Source: Dyella ginsengisoli LA-4 (GTDB taxonomy: Bacteria; Pseudomonadota; Gammaproteobacteria; Xanthomonadales; Rhodanobacteraceae). Taken from it: a DNA stretch of 64,000 nucleotides. The stretch spans positions 124,001-188,000 of the forward strand of contig NZ_AMSF01000025.1 of the NCBI RefSeq assembly GCF_000334915.1. The letters run 5' to 3'. The position numbers and the translations under genes were made by a program. This document shows positions 8,002 through 17,373 of the stretch, piece by piece. The stretch's first letter is position 1. Each line of letters starts with the position of its first letter. A model generated the notes under the pieces. That model did not search any database. It worked only from the letters and a program-made list of their open reading frames with translations, and had not been told where the DNA came from.

Positions 8002-9720
8002 TCAGTCGATGAAGTTGCTGCGCAACAGCTCGCCCACCTCGTCGCCGCGACCGCTCAGCACCGCCTTGGCCGAGTACAGCGCGGTATGCAGCACCTGGCC
8101 GGGCTCGATCTTCGGCGGCATCACCAGTTCATAGCGGTTGACCCTGACGTCGAGCAGGGCCGGGCCGGGTCGGGACAGGACGTCCCGGACCGCCTCCTCC
8201 AGCGTGTCAGCGCCTTCCACCCGGCGACCGTAGATGCCCATGGCGTCGGCGAGACGGGCGAAGTCGGGGTTCTTCAGATCGGTGTAAGCATCGAGCAGGC
8301 CTTCCACCTTCTGCTCCATCTCGACGAAGCCGAGCGAACCGTTGTTGTAGACGACCACCTTGATCGGAATGCATTCCTGCACGGCGGTGAGCAGGTCGCC
8401 CAGCAGCATGGCCAGCCCGCCGTCGCCGCACAACGCAATCACCTGTCGCTGGGGCAGTGCCTTCTTGATGCCGAGCGCCGAAGGCATCGCGTTCGCCATG
8501 GTGCCGTGTACCAGGCTGGTGAGCGTTCGTCGCCGGCCGTTGCTGCGCACATGCCGCAACAGCCAGACCATCGGGCTGCCGCCATCGGCGGTGAAGACCG
8601 CGTCGTCGTCGGCATGGCGATCGATCAGCGCCGTCAGGTACTGCGGATGGATCAGCCCGTCGTGACCGGCATGCTCCTCGCCCTGTTCCCGCCCGCGCGT
8701 GTCCGCGCGAACGCGCAGGCTGTTGCGCAGGAAGGCGTGGTCCTCCCGCGGATGCAACCGTGGCAGCAACGCCTGCAGCGTCTCGCGGACGTGCCCGACC
8801 ACGCCGAGGTCGACGGGATGGCGGCGCCCCAGGTGGGTGGCGTCGCTGTCGACCTGGATCAGGGTGGCCTCGTGTGGGTAGAACTGACTCCAGGCGAAGT
8901 CCGCACCGAGCAGCAGAAGGGTGTCGCAGGCATCGATCGCGCGGAAGCCGGAGGGCTCGCCGATGATGCCGGTCATGCCGACGTTGTAGGGATTGTGCGG
9001 TTCGATGAAGTCCTTGGCCCGCGAGGTGTGCGCCACCGGAGCCTGGATTCGTTCGGCCAGTGCGACCACCTCATCGTGCGCGCCCTCGCAGCCCGAGCCG
9101 CAGTAGACCGTCACCCGCTTGCCGGCGTTGATCCGTTCGGCCATCGCGTCGAGTTCGGCGTCGCTGGGTCGCAGCACCGGCGTGGGCACGTGCGGACGGA
9201 ACGCGAGGCCCTCCTCGACTTCGGCGCTGCTGATGTCGCCGGGCACGATGATCACCGCCGCGCCACGGCGGTTCAGTGCCGCCTGCGCGGCCAGCGCGGT
9301 GACCCGCCGGGCCTGCGCCGGATGATGGATGTAACTGCAAAAGTGACTGCAGGTGTCGTAGATCGGCTTCAGGTCCACTTCCTGCGGGAAGTCCATGCCC
9401 ATCTCGGCAGTGGCCACCTGGGTGGCGATCAGCACCACCGGCGCGCGGTTGCGATGGGCCTCGAACAGGCCGTTGACGAAGTGCAGGCTGCCCGGGCCGC
9501 AGGTGCCGGCGCAGGCGGTGAGTCGGCCGGTGATCAGCGCTTCGCCACCGGCGGCCATCGCCCCGGCCTCCTCGTGGCGCATATGCACCCATTCGATCGG
9601 GCTGCGGCGGATCGCATCGGTGATGTGGTTCAGCGTGTCGCCCACAATGCCGTAGCAGTGCTTCACGCCGGCTTCGGCCAGCGTCTCGATGATGATGTCG
9701 GCGACTTTCTTCCTGGACAT
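8002..9720 (-). CDS. poxB: Pyruvate dehydrogenase (quinone), PoxB-type
   Basis: A 572-residue thiamine-diphosphate flavoenzyme, the same length as E. coli PoxB. It oxidatively decarboxylates pyruvate to acetate and CO2, passing electrons to membrane quinone. N-terminal PYR domain with the catalytic glutamate in HMRHEEAGAMAAGGEA (about E50), central FAD domain, and C-terminal PP domain with the ThDP/Mg motif starting GDGGLAMLLGDL and ending NN. The ATG at 9720 is chosen over an in-frame upstream codon because the conserved N-terminus begins there. Related acetolactate-synthase-like enzymes are possible but less likely. It is monocistronic. Confidence 0.88.
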   Translation of the reverse strand: MSRKKVADIIIETLAEAGVKHCYGIVGDTLNHITDAIRRSPIEWVHMRHEEAGAMAAGGEALITGRLTACAGTCGPGSLHFVNGLFEAHRNRAPVVLIATQVATAEMGMDFPQEVDLKPIYDTCSHFCSYIHHPAQARRVTALAAQAALNRRGAAVIIVPGDISSAEVEEGLAFRPHVPTPVLRPSDAELDAMAERINAGKRVTVYCGSGCEGAHDEVVALAERIQAPVAHTSRAKDFIEPHNPYNVGMTGIIGEPSGFRAIDACDTLLLLGADFAWSQFYPHEATLIQVDSDATHLGRRHPVDLGVVGHVRETLQALLPRLHPREDHAFLRNSLRVRADTRGREQGEEHAGHDGLIHPQYLTALIDRHADDDAVFTADGGSPMVWLLRHVRSNGRRRTLTSLVHGTMANAMPSALGIKKALPQRQVIALCGDGGLAMLLGDLLTAVQECIPIKVVVYNNGSLGFVEMEQKVEGLLDAYTDLKNPDFARLADAMGIYGRRVEGADTLEEAVRDVLSRPGPALLDVRVNRYELVMPPKIEPGQVLHTALYSAKAVLSGRGDEVGELLRSNFID

Positions 9721-9805
9721 GGGGCACTCCGCGTCGATGGACGATCGGCCCATTGCAACGCCGGTCCCGGCAAGCGGGAGTGAACGCGTGCCTCAAGTGC
9801 ATACG

Positions 9806-9830
9806 AAAAAGCCCACCGTTTCCGGTGGGC
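9806..9830 (-). terminator. Rho-independent terminator for the 9856-10479 gene
   Basis: Read on the minus strand: stem GCCCACCG/CGGTGGGC with a 4-base loop, then a TTTTTC tail (9810-9805). It sits 26 bp after the stop of the hypothetical gene and before poxB, isolating poxB. Confidence 0.7.
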
Positions 9831-9855
9831 TTCGCGTGCGGTCGGTGCGGCGGCC

Positions 9856-10479
9856 TTACTGTGCGCGGCCGACGCCTGAATCGCCCTGCTCCAGCGGCGG
9901 CGGATCCCCCGCGACGGCCAGCAGCGACTGTGCATAGCCGTCCTGGATGCTGATGGTCGACACTTCTTCCCAGGCGAAGAACGAGGGCTCACGCAGCCAC
10001 TCCGCGTCCGGGGTGATTTCCTGCATGTTGAAGCCGTCTTCCTCCACGCCGAGCACGCGCCCGACATAGCAGACTTCCGACTCGTCCTCGCTGTCCACGT
10101 GCACGCCGACCACCGGCGAGAGCAGGCCGGCGGCCTGGACCACCTCGCGGATGCCATCCAGCGGAAACTGGCGTGGTACCCGCGGCACGATGTGCTTGAT
10201 CGCCAGCGCACGTTCGATGAACGCATGGTGCGCGTCCGGCGCCTCCAGCTCGGTGACGTCACGGTGGCGCATCACGTACAGGCCATCGTAGGTGATGGCG
10301 TCACCGACCACCCAGAGCAGGAAGAACTCCCGCCCCACGCCGGCCACGTAGCCGCAGAAGCTGCCGTGTTCCAGGTCGCCGCGCCACAGCCGCACCAGCT
10401 GCTGCCGCTGCTGCGCTTCACGCAACTGCGCCCGCTGACCGGTGATTTTGAGTTCGATGACCTTGCCCATGACGTCCAT
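9856..10479 (-). CDS. Conserved protein of unknown function
   Basis: A 207-residue soluble protein with no family I can name. The N-terminal third reads GKVIELKITGQRAQLREAQQR, followed by strands HGSFCGYVAGVGREFFLLWVVGDAI and a later EVCYVGRVLGVEEDGFNMQEI. The repeated short G-Y-V-x-G-V elements suggest a beta-rich fold, possibly two copies of an Sm/SH3-like unit. There is no signal peptide. The start may be the ATG at 10479 or the internal ATG three codons on. It follows hslU by 28 bp on the same strand and may be the tail of that operon; a terminator follows it. Confidence 0.6.
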   Translation of the reverse strand: MDVMGKVIELKITGQRAQLREAQQRQQLVRLWRGDLEHGSFCGYVAGVGREFFLLWVVGDAITYDGLYVMRHRDVTELEAPDAHHAFIERALAIKHIVPRVPRQFPLDGIREVVQAAGLLSPVVGVHVDSEDESEVCYVGRVLGVEEDGFNMQEITPDAEWLREPSFFAWEEVSTISIQDGYAQSLLAVAGDPPPLEQGDSGVGRAQ

Positions 10480-10507
10480 TTTAGCAGACTGGGACAGCCC
10501 GGCTTGT

Positions 10508-11848
10508 TTACAGGATGTAGCGGCTCAGATCCTGGTCCTCGACGAGACTTCCGAGCGTTTTGTCCACGAATTCGCCGTCGATCAGGTACTTTTCCCCGCT
10601 CTTGTCTGCGGCCTCGTACGAGATGCTCTCCAGCAGGCGCTCCATCACGGTGTGCAGCCGCCGTGCCCCGATGTTCTCGGTGCGCTCGTTCACCTGGCAG
10701 GCCACCTCGGCCAGCCGGTCGATCCCCGACTCGGCGAATTCCACCGTCACGCCTTCGGTCGCCAGCAGGGCCACGTACTGCTTGGTCAACGCATTGTTCG
10801 GCTCGCGCAGGATCCGCTTGAAGTCGTCGACCGACAACGCCGACAGCTCGACGCGGATCGGCAGCCGGCCCTGCAGCTCGGGAATCAGGTCCGAAGGCTT
10901 GGCCAGCGAGAACGCCCCCGAGGCGATGAACAGCATGTGGTCGGTCCTGATCGGACCGTACTTGGTCGACACGTTGGAACCTTCCACCAGCGGCAACAGG
11001 TCACGCTGAACGCCCTCCCGGCTGACGCCGGAGTGGCCGTAGTCGCTGCGCTGGGCCACCTTGTCGATCTCGTCGATGAAAACGATGCCGTGCTGCTCGG
11101 CGGCTTCCACCGCCTGGGCACGGATCTCCTCGTCGTTGAGCAGCTTGCCGGCTTCCTCGTCGATCAGCAGCGGCCGCGCCGCCCGGATCGCCAGCTTGCG
11201 CTTCTGCGTCTTGGCGCCACCCAGGTTCTGGAACATCTGGCGCAGCTGCGCGCCCATTTCCTCCATGCCCGGTGGCGACATGATCTCCACGCCGACATTC
11301 ATCGCCGTTTCCAGCTCGATTTCGCGATCATCCAGCGCGCCCTCGCGCAGCTGCTTGCGCAGCTTCTGCCGGGTATCGCTGTCGATCGACGGCGTGGCCG
11401 CGGTGTCGTGGCTCCAGTCGGCCGGCGCCTGCCGACGCGGCAGCAGGGCGTCGAGGATGCGGTCCTCGGCGCGATCCTCGGCCTGGCTCCGCACGCGCTT
11501 GACTGCCTGTTCGCGGGTCAGCTTGTAGGCGACGTCGGCAAGGTCGCGGATGATCGACTCGACGTCCTTGCCCACATAGCCGACCTCGGTGAACTTGGTC
11601 GCTTCGACCTTGACGAACGGAGCATTGGCCAGCGTGGCCAGCCGCCGCGCGATCTCGGTCTTGCCCACGCCGGTGGGGCCGATCATCAGAATGTTCTTCG
11701 GCGTCACCTCGTTGCGCATCGCCGGCTCCAGCTGCATGCGCCGCCAGCGGCTGCGCAGGGCCACCGCCACGGCGCGCTTGGCGTCGTGCTGGCCGATGAT
11801 GTAGCGATCGAGTTCGTTGACGATTTCGCGGGGGGTGAGTTCGGACAT
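10508..11848 (-). CDS. hslU: ATP-dependent protease ATPase subunit HslU
   Basis: A 446-residue AAA+ unfoldase that caps the HslV peptidase. N-terminal [22 protein letters not shown], Walker A GPTGVGKT (57-64), [14 protein letters not shown], an I domain insertion, Walker B FIDEIDK, and the C-terminal tail ending LSRYIL, the segment that docks into HslV to activate it. Length is typical. It lies 73 bp downstream of hslV in the same transcript. Confidence 0.97.
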   Translation of the reverse strand: MSELTPREIVNELDRYIIGQHDAKRAVAVALRSRWRRMQLEPAMRNEVTPKNILMIGPTGVGKTEIARRLATLANAPFVKVEATKFTEVGYVGKDVESIIRDLADVAYKLTREQAVKRVRSQAEDRAEDRILDALLPRRQAPADWSHDTAATPSIDSDTRQKLRKQLREGALDDREIELETAMNVGVEIMSPPGMEEMGAQLRQMFQNLGGAKTQKRKLAIRAARPLLIDEEAGKLLNDEEIRAQAVEAAEQHGIVFIDEIDKVAQRSDYGHSGVSREGVQRDLLPLVEGSNVSTKYGPIRTDHMLFIASGAFSLAKPSDLIPELQGRLPIRVELSALSVDDFKRILREPNNALTKQYVALLATEGVTVEFAESGIDRLAEVACQVNERTENIGARRLHTVMERLLESISYEAADKSGEKYLIDGEFVDKTLGSLVEDQDLSRYIL

Positions 11849-11921
11849 GGGTCACCGGTCAGTGGGGACTGGCGGGACCGCCGTCCCGGCCCGGGGCCGA
11901 AACGGCGGCAGCGACGAGCGC

Positions 11922-12455
11922 TCAGAGCTCTTCGATCACCGCGTTGTGGTTGGTGTAGATGCAGATGTCGCCGGCGATCTTCAGCGACTTCTCGACGATG
12001 CTGCGCGCGTCCAGGTCGGAATTTTCCAGCAGCGCGAGCGCCGCGGACTGTGCATACGGGCCTCCGGATCCGATCGCGATCAGGCCAAGCTCGGGTTCCA
12101 GCACGTCGCCGTTGCCGGAAATCAGCAGAGAAGTGTCCTTGTCGGCCACCGCGAGCATGGCCTCGAGTTTTCCGTAGCGGCGGTCGGTGCGCCATTCCTT
12201 GGCCATCTCGACCGCGGCGCGGGTGAGGTTGTTGCCGTGCTTGTCCAGCTTCTGCTCGAACAGCTCGAAGAGCGTGAACGCATCGGCCGTGGCGCCGGCG
12301 AAACCGGCCAGCACGTCGCCCTTGCCGAGCCGGCGGATCTTGCGGGCGTTGGCTTTCATCACCGTATGCCCCAGGGTCACCTGTCCGTCGCCGCCGATCA
12401 CGACCTTGCCGTGGCGGCGCACGGAAACGATGGTGGTGGCGTGGAACGATTCCAT
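11922..12455 (-). CDS. hslV: ATP-dependent protease peptidase subunit HslV
   Basis: A 177-residue proteasome-like threonine peptidase. The mature enzyme starts at the Thr of TTIVSVRR, so the first six residues MESFHA are a propeptide; the active-site Thr is followed by the family motif [14 protein letters not shown]. An upstream in-frame start at 12512 would add 19 non-conserved residues and is rejected. It forms a double hexamer degrading proteins unfolded by HslU, encoded directly downstream. Confidence 0.96.
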   Translation of the reverse strand: MESFHATTIVSVRRHGKVVIGGDGQVTLGHTVMKANARKIRRLGKGDVLAGFAGATADAFTLFELFEQKLDKHGNNLTRAAVEMAKEWRTDRRYGKLEAMLAVADKDTSLLISGNGDVLEPELGLIAIGSGGPYAQSAALALLENSDLDARSIVEKSLKIAGDICIYTNHNAVIEEL

Positions 12456-12532
12456 GGCAGCTCCGTGAGACAGACGAACGGTCTCTGTGGGGTTCGGAGC
12501 CGGAGATTGCAAGCGGGGCGCCCCGCCCGGGC

Positions 12533-13648
12533 TCAGTCGACCGCCCGAGCTCTGGACAGAGCGTCCAGGAAGGCCGTTGCGGCCGCTATGGCTGGTGCCA
12601 CGTCAGACGGATCGACGGCGATCGCGCCGTCGAGCGGGCCGTACGGCCGGTAGCGGTCCAGATTGGGCCGGGTGAACAGGCCCAGCGTGGGCGTGCCGCT
12701 GGCGCAGGCCAGATGCATCACGCCGCAGTCGCCACTGATGTAGCCGTCGCATTGGCGGATCAGCGCCGCCATCCGGCGCACGTCGCTGGAAAAGTAGGCC
12801 GGCAACTTTCCCTCCAGCTGCGAGCATCCGTGCGCGGCCACCATCTCGATGAAGCGCAGCGAAGGGTCACGCTGTTGCAGCGTCTCGATGAACTGCTGCC
12901 ACCACTTGCCGGGCAGTCGCTTGTTGCCGGTGGCGTTGGGGAAGATCGCCACCACTGGCCCCCGGGGGGACGCCTGGTCGAGCAGATCGTCGAGCGTGGC
13001 GCGCCCGTCCTCTATTTCGTCGGTGCGCAGTTTCACGCACAGCCGGGGCTGCGGGCGCTGCAGGGCCGCCGCCCCGGCAACCAGTGCATGTCGCAGCGCA
13101 TGCACCGCATCAAGGGCGAAATGGCCTGGAGCGCTCGACCACACCGCCTGCCAGGCGGAACCGGCCTGGCGCTGATCCTGGGCATCGAATGGCGGGGCGA
13201 TCCATTGTCTTGCGCCGCTCCAGCGCATGAGCAGGCGGGCGGAGTGCGACCCCTTCACGCAGTCGATGGCGAGGTCGTAACGGGCGCGACGCATCGAACG
13301 GATCGCCCGCCAAAGGCGCCAGGGATGGTGACCGGGGCGGCGGGTGAGCTGGTAGATGCGGCGGACCTGGCGAAAGCCGGCAAAGATTTCCGGGGCGGCC
13401 TCGCAACCGGTGACCACGTCGACCTCGGCGCCGGGGAAGTGGCGCTCGAGTTCGCACAGCAGCGGCGTGATCAGCAGCGTGTTACCCAGGCGGTGGTTGG
13501 GGCGCAGCACCAGGATCCGGTGAATGCCGCGGCAAGCCAGTCCACCGACCGGTACGCGCCCGCCCGCCATGGGCGGTGACGACGGTCCGAGTTCCCGGGA
13601 TGCGGGGGGGTGCGCCAGCGGGTTGTCCGGGGAGACGACGGGAACCAT
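12533..13648 (-). CDS. Heptosyltransferase-like glycosyltransferase family 9 protein
   Basis: A 371-residue GT9 protein of the ADP-heptose:LPS heptosyltransferase type. Rossmann start [22 protein letters not shown], a mid segment [19 protein letters not shown], and the nucleotide-binding [22 protein letters not shown] motif. GT9 enzymes add heptose or related sugars to lipopolysaccharide core at the inner membrane. The first 26 residues before MAGGRVPVG are low-complexity, so the start could be 13570. It is wedged between xerC and hslV, where many relatives have nothing. The substrate is unknown. Confidence 0.8.
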   Translation of the reverse strand: MVPVVSPDNPLAHPPASRELGPSSPPMAGGRVPVGGLACRGIHRILVLRPNHRLGNTLLITPLLCELERHFPGAEVDVVTGCEAAPEIFAGFRQVRRIYQLTRRPGHHPWRLWRAIRSMRRARYDLAIDCVKGSHSARLLMRWSGARQWIAPPFDAQDQRQAGSAWQAVWSSAPGHFALDAVHALRHALVAGAAALQRPQPRLCVKLRTDEIEDGRATLDDLLDQASPRGPVVAIFPNATGNKRLPGKWWQQFIETLQQRDPSLRFIEMVAAHGCSQLEGKLPAYFSSDVRRMAALIRQCDGYISGDCGVMHLACASGTPTLGLFTRPNLDRYRPYGPLDGAIAVDPSDVAPAIAAATAFLDALSRARAVD

Positions 13649-13744
13649 CGGCAGCCATGCTGAACAGAAGATGCCCGGGAGTGTCGACGCTTCCCGCTTT
13701 CAGGCCGCTTGCGTCATTCCGTCGCCAACCTTTCGTCGCCGGAA

Positions 13745-14650
13745 TTACTTGCGTTTGGCACGCGGATGGGCCGCGTCGTAGACGCGGGCCAGATGCTGGA
13801 AATCCAGGTGGGTGTAGATCTGCGTGGTGGCGATGTCGGCATGGCCGAGCAACTCCTGCACCGCCCGCAGGTCGCCGGAAGACTCCAGCATGTGGCTGGC
13901 GAAGGTGTGTCGCAGCAAGTGGGGGTGGACGCGCTTTGCGCTTCCCTGCTGCAGCGCCAGCGTCTTCAGGCGGGCCTGCACCGTCCGGGGGCTGATCGGC
14001 GCGCCACCCCGTCCGCGGAACACCGGCGAGGTGGGGTTCATGCCTTCGGCCCCGCCCAGCGCGCGCAGTGCTTCCACCGCCGGGCGACCCACCGGCACGA
14101 TACGGGTCTTGCGGCCCTTGCCGAGCACGCGCACCTCGCCGCCTTCCAGGTCCAGATCCTGCCAGTGCAGCCCGCACAGTTCGGACAGACGCAGGCCGGA
14201 GGAATAGAACAGCTCGAGCATCGCCCGGTCGCGCAGGCCGAGTCGGCCTTCCTGCCCGCCGTGTTCGATCAGGCTGGCCGTTTCGTCCACATCGAGCACC
14301 TGCGGCAGCTTGCGGTGCACCTTGGGTCCCCGGACCCCGAGTGCGGGGTCGTGGTCGAGCCGGCCCTCGCGTGTGAGGTGGCGAAACAGGCTGCGACAGG
14401 CCGAGAGCAGGCGCTGCAGGCTTTTCGGCGAGAGTCCGGCACGGTGTTCGGCTGCGACGAAGCGGCGCATGGCGTGGACGTCGAGCTGATCGAAGCCGGC
14501 CAACTCGTGCGCCTCCATGTAGCGCAACAGCTTGTCCAGATCGCGCCGGTAGCCGGCCAGTGTGTGCGGCGATGCCTGCCGTTCGTCGGCCAGGCGGACC
14601 AGCCAGGCCTCCACCTGCGATCGGGCGGGGGCGGCCGATGTCCGGGTCAC
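13745..14650 (-). CDS. xerC: Tyrosine recombinase XerC
   Basis: A 301-residue tyrosine recombinase that with XerD resolves chromosome dimers at dif. SAM-like N-terminal domain (to about 100), then the catalytic domain with Arg154 in GLRLSELCGL, HxxR at H244-R247 (HPHLLRHTF), His270 in LLGHADIATTQ and nucleophile Tyr279 in IYTHLDF. All catalytic residues are present. The position after dapF and DUF484 is the standard xerC context, which favours XerC over XerD or an integrase. Confidence 0.95.
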   Translation of the reverse strand: MTRTSAAPARSQVEAWLVRLADERQASPHTLAGYRRDLDKLLRYMEAHELAGFDQLDVHAMRRFVAAEHRAGLSPKSLQRLLSACRSLFRHLTREGRLDHDPALGVRGPKVHRKLPQVLDVDETASLIEHGGQEGRLGLRDRAMLELFYSSGLRLSELCGLHWQDLDLEGGEVRVLGKGRKTRIVPVGRPAVEALRALGGAEGMNPTSPVFRGRGGAPISPRTVQARLKTLALQQGSAKRVHPHLLRHTFASHMLESSGDLRAVQELLGHADIATTQIYTHLDFQHLARVYDAAHPRAKRK

Positions 14651-14660
14651 GGCGACGGGC

Positions 14661-15344
14661 TCAGCCGATGTCGCGCGCCCGCGTCAGCGCGGCGGTGATG
14701 GTGGTGGCGATCATCTTCAGGAACAGCGTGCCCATGCCGGGCTGGAAATGATCGGGATTGCTCGAGCCGATCGCCAGCAGGCCCAGCTCGCCCAGCGGCA
14801 TCACCGCCGCCGAGCGCACGTTTTCGGCGCGCTGACCGAACAGCCGGTACAGGCGTTCGGCCGACAGGCGTCCGGCGATCGGCTCGTGGTGGGCCAGGAA
14901 GTCCGCGAACTCCGGCAACCCCCCACGCCCCTCCGGCACGTGCACCAGCCAGTCCGCCGGCGGCAGCGTGGCCGGTCCGAACAGCACCAGCCGGACCTGC
15001 TCGGTCTGGAAGTCGGCGCTGAGCTTGGCGATGACGCTGCGCGCAGTGACCTCGGGCGTGTTGGCGCGCAGCAGGGTGATGGTCAGGTCGTGCACCCGCT
15101 TCATCAGCGCTTCGTTCTCGCTGGCGATGGCGATCAGCTCGGCCAGCCGGCCCTCGAGTTCGGCGTTCTTCTCGCGCAGGCTCTGCAGCTGGTACACGGC
15201 CAGGGAGGCGGCGGCCCCCTGTTCGCGGGGCAGCGTCAGTTTCGCGGCAAGGTCGGGGTAGTCGGCCAGGAAGTCGGGGTGGCGGCGCAGATAAGCGGCC
15301 ACCTGCTCGGGCTGCAGCGTCGGCTCGGTCACGCTGTCGGTCAT
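14661..15344 (-). CDS. DUF484 family protein
   Basis: A 227-residue protein of the DUF484 (YigA-like) family, which has a GAF-like fold and no assigned reaction. N-terminal VAAYLRRHPDFLADYPDLAAKL, a coiled-coil stretch around 45-85 (QLQSLREKNAELEGRLAELI), then a GAF-like domain with AVMPLGELGLLAIGSSNPDHFQPGMGT. It is almost always encoded between dapF and xerC, as here; the 10-bp gap to xerC suggests co-translation. Confidence 0.88.
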   Translation of the reverse strand: MTDSVTEPTLQPEQVAAYLRRHPDFLADYPDLAAKLTLPREQGAAASLAVYQLQSLREKNAELEGRLAELIAIASENEALMKRVHDLTITLLRANTPEVTARSVIAKLSADFQTEQVRLVLFGPATLPPADWLVHVPEGRGGLPEFADFLAHHEPIAGRLSAERLYRLFGQRAENVRSAAVMPLGELGLLAIGSSNPDHFQPGMGTLFLKMIATTITAALTRARDIG

Positions 15345-15443
15345 GCGGGTCGATCCTCGGGCACGTCGGGGACAGGGCGCAGCATCTTTCGCCGCGCGAA
15401 CGTGCCGAGTCTGCGACCTGCGCGGGCGAACATCAACGCCGCG

Positions 15444-16277
15444 TCACGCCGGCCACTCGCCCTCGAACACGAAGGCGGCCGGACCGCGCATCCACAGCGT
15501 GTGGCCAGGGCCGGGCCATGCGATCGCGAGCGAGCCACCCGGCAGATCCACGCGCACTTCTGCATCCACCAGTCCGCGCCGCCGCAGCACCGCCATCGCC
15601 GCACAGGCGCCGGTACCGCAGGCCAGCGTCCAGCCGGCGCCGCGTTCGTGCACGCGCAGCCGGACGTGGTCGCGCGCCAGCAGCTGCACGAAGCCCGCGT
15701 TGACCTGTTGCGGAAAATCCGGATGCGCGGTGACGCGTGGTCCCAGCGGGTCCACCTCCGGGGCATCGATGTCTTCCACCAGCAGCACCGCGTGTGGATT
15801 GCCCATCGATGCCACGCCGATGGCCAGCGTGTCGCTGCCCACGGCGAGCGGATGAGCGTCGACGTCGCGCGCGCGCTGGAACGGCAGGCGCGACGGCTCG
15901 AAAGCCGGTTCACCCATGTCCACCGACACGTCCAGTGGAGCCCGCAGCTGCACCGCGACCGGGCCGGACGGACTCTCCAGCCGCACCGTCTTGCCCAACG
16001 GCAGCGCCCCGGCGCGGTGCAGCCAGGCTGCGACGCAGCGAGCGCCATTGCCGCACTGGCCGGATGGCGAGCCGTCGGCGTTCCAGATGCCGTAATAGAA
16101 GGCGCAGGACGGGTCGCGCGCCTGCTCGACGGTCAGCAGCTGATCGAAGCCGACTCCCTTGCGACGATCCGCCATGGCGCGGACCAGCGATACGTCCGGA
16201 ACGGAAGGATCGTGCCGGCGGTCGAGCACGACGAAGTCGTTGCCGATGCCGTGCATCTTGGAAAAGCGCAGCGTCAT
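15444..16277 (-). CDS. dapF: Diaminopimelate epimerase
   Basis: A 277-residue PLP-independent epimerase converting LL- to meso-diaminopimelate for lysine and peptidoglycan. Begins MTLRFSKMHGIGNDFVVLD. Both catalytic cysteines are in place: Cys75 in SGQCGNGARC and Cys220 in TLACGTGACAAM. Length is normal. It sits 15 bp downstream of the lptM lipoprotein gene and heads the dapF-DUF484-xerC run. Confidence 0.97.
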   Translation of the reverse strand: MTLRFSKMHGIGNDFVVLDRRHDPSVPDVSLVRAMADRRKGVGFDQLLTVEQARDPSCAFYYGIWNADGSPSGQCGNGARCVAAWLHRAGALPLGKTVRLESPSGPVAVQLRAPLDVSVDMGEPAFEPSRLPFQRARDVDAHPLAVGSDTLAIGVASMGNPHAVLLVEDIDAPEVDPLGPRVTAHPDFPQQVNAGFVQLLARDHVRLRVHERGAGWTLACGTGACAAMAVLRRRGLVDAEVRVDLPGGSLAIAWPGPGHTLWMRGPAAFVFEGEWPA

Positions 16278-16292
16278 GCGCCGGGAGTCGCC

Positions 16293-16490
16293 TCAGCGCG
16301 CGCCGGTCGATGCCGGGGTGCTGGTCGCCGGCGCCGGCATCGCGCTGCCTGCGGCGGCGGGCAGGGCTGCGCTTGCGGCGGAGGCGGGCGCCACGGGCCT
16401 CGCGGGCAGCACCAGCGGCCCCTTGTTGCCGCAGCCGGCCAGGGCGGCTGCGGACAGGGCGGCCAGGGTGGGCAGGAGCAGACGGCGCAT
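16293..16490 (-). CDS. lptM: LptM-like small lipoprotein (YifL family)
   Basis: A 65-residue lipoprotein. Signal peptide and lipobox LAGC (Cys20) followed by the hallmark GNKGPLVLP, then an alanine/proline-rich tail. Members of this family assist maturation of the LptD-LptE translocon in the outer membrane. Position immediately upstream of dapF is conserved in gammaproteobacteria. Confidence 0.88.
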   Translation of the reverse strand: MRRLLLPTLAALSAAALAGCGNKGPLVLPARPVAPASAASAALPAAAGSAMPAPATSTPASTGAR

Positions 16491-16541
16491 GCGGAATTCC
16501 TCGACCAGGGGACCGCGAGTATAGCCCTGCGCCGCGGCCGG

Positions 16542-17177
16542 TCAGGGCTCGCTGCTGGTATCCCGCTGGGTCTCGCCCACGGTCACCGTGCCCTCGTACT
16601 GCGCGTTGCGCACCTTGAAGTACGGCTTCGGGTCCCATGGTTCGGGCGAGGCCATGTCCGCGCTGCCGCACCCTGCCCCACGCAAGCCGACCCGGGCTGC
16701 GCGCCTGCAATTCACGCCCTCGGTCCGCGACGGCCCGACCGCTGCCGTTTGCACGCCGGGATCGTCGCCCAGGTGCGAGCCGGTGGGCTGGGTGCGGTAA
16801 TAACGCAACTCGCCGATCATCCGTGGCTTCGCGTGCACGTCGGCATAGGTCCTGGCCAACTCGTCGCGCGCCACGGTCGCCTGCTTGCGCCGGTCATCGG
16901 AGAGGTCCTTCCAGATATCGTCGCGGGTCGCCTCGAAACGGGGATAGCCGCGTTCGGCAGCCAGCGCAGTCCACGCCCGGGCCTTCACCGGGTCGCGAGC
17001 GATCCCTTGCCCGCTGAGGCATCTCAAGCCGATGCCGAGCGGGTACACCCTCTCGGCGTGGCAGACGCCGGTGGTGAACAGCTGCATGGCCCCCGCGTAG
17101 CGGCCACGGGAACAGGCCTCCATCCCCTGGTACTGGCCGAACTGGCCGGGATGCCTCCAGGTGCTGGCTTTGGCCAT
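16542..17177 (-). CDS. Sel1-repeat-like protein with out-of-frame signal peptide (possible pseudogene)
   Basis: A 211-residue reading frame with a Sel1-like segment: YAGAMQLFTTG and GIGLRCLSGQGIARDPVKARAWTALAAERG. The first repeat is degenerate. There is no signal peptide in this frame. In another frame just upstream (about 17245 to 17180, minus strand) an AGGAG site precedes a signal-peptide-like run, RRRRVALVVLAGTTRATEA, beginning at ACG where a start codon is expected. A one- or two-base indel near 17175-17200 plus ATG-to-ACG would explain this. It is either a decayed gene or a sequence error; otherwise translation starts at 17177. Confidence 0.5.
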   Translation of the reverse strand: MAKASTWRHPGQFGQYQGMEACSRGRYAGAMQLFTTGVCHAERVYPLGIGLRCLSGQGIARDPVKARAWTALAAERGYPRFEATRDDIWKDLSDDRRKQATVARDELARTYADVHAKPRMIGELRYYRTQPTGSHLGDDPGVQTAAVGPSRTEGVNCRRAARVGLRGAGCGSADMASPEPWDPKPYFKVRNAQYEGTVTVGETQRDTSSEP

Positions 17178-17373
17178 GCCGTCGCACCCGGGGATTCCCC
17201 GGTGGCTTCGGTGGCCCGGGTCGTCCCGGCCAGCACAACAAGGGCGACGCGCCGCCGCCGCGTGGCGGATCTCCTTGGTCGCCGGTGGGCATCGGCTAAC
17301 CTAGGCCCGGTCGTGGCCGTCGGCACCGCACCGATGGTCACGGCCCGAACCCGTCCTGCCCCTGGAGTGACCC

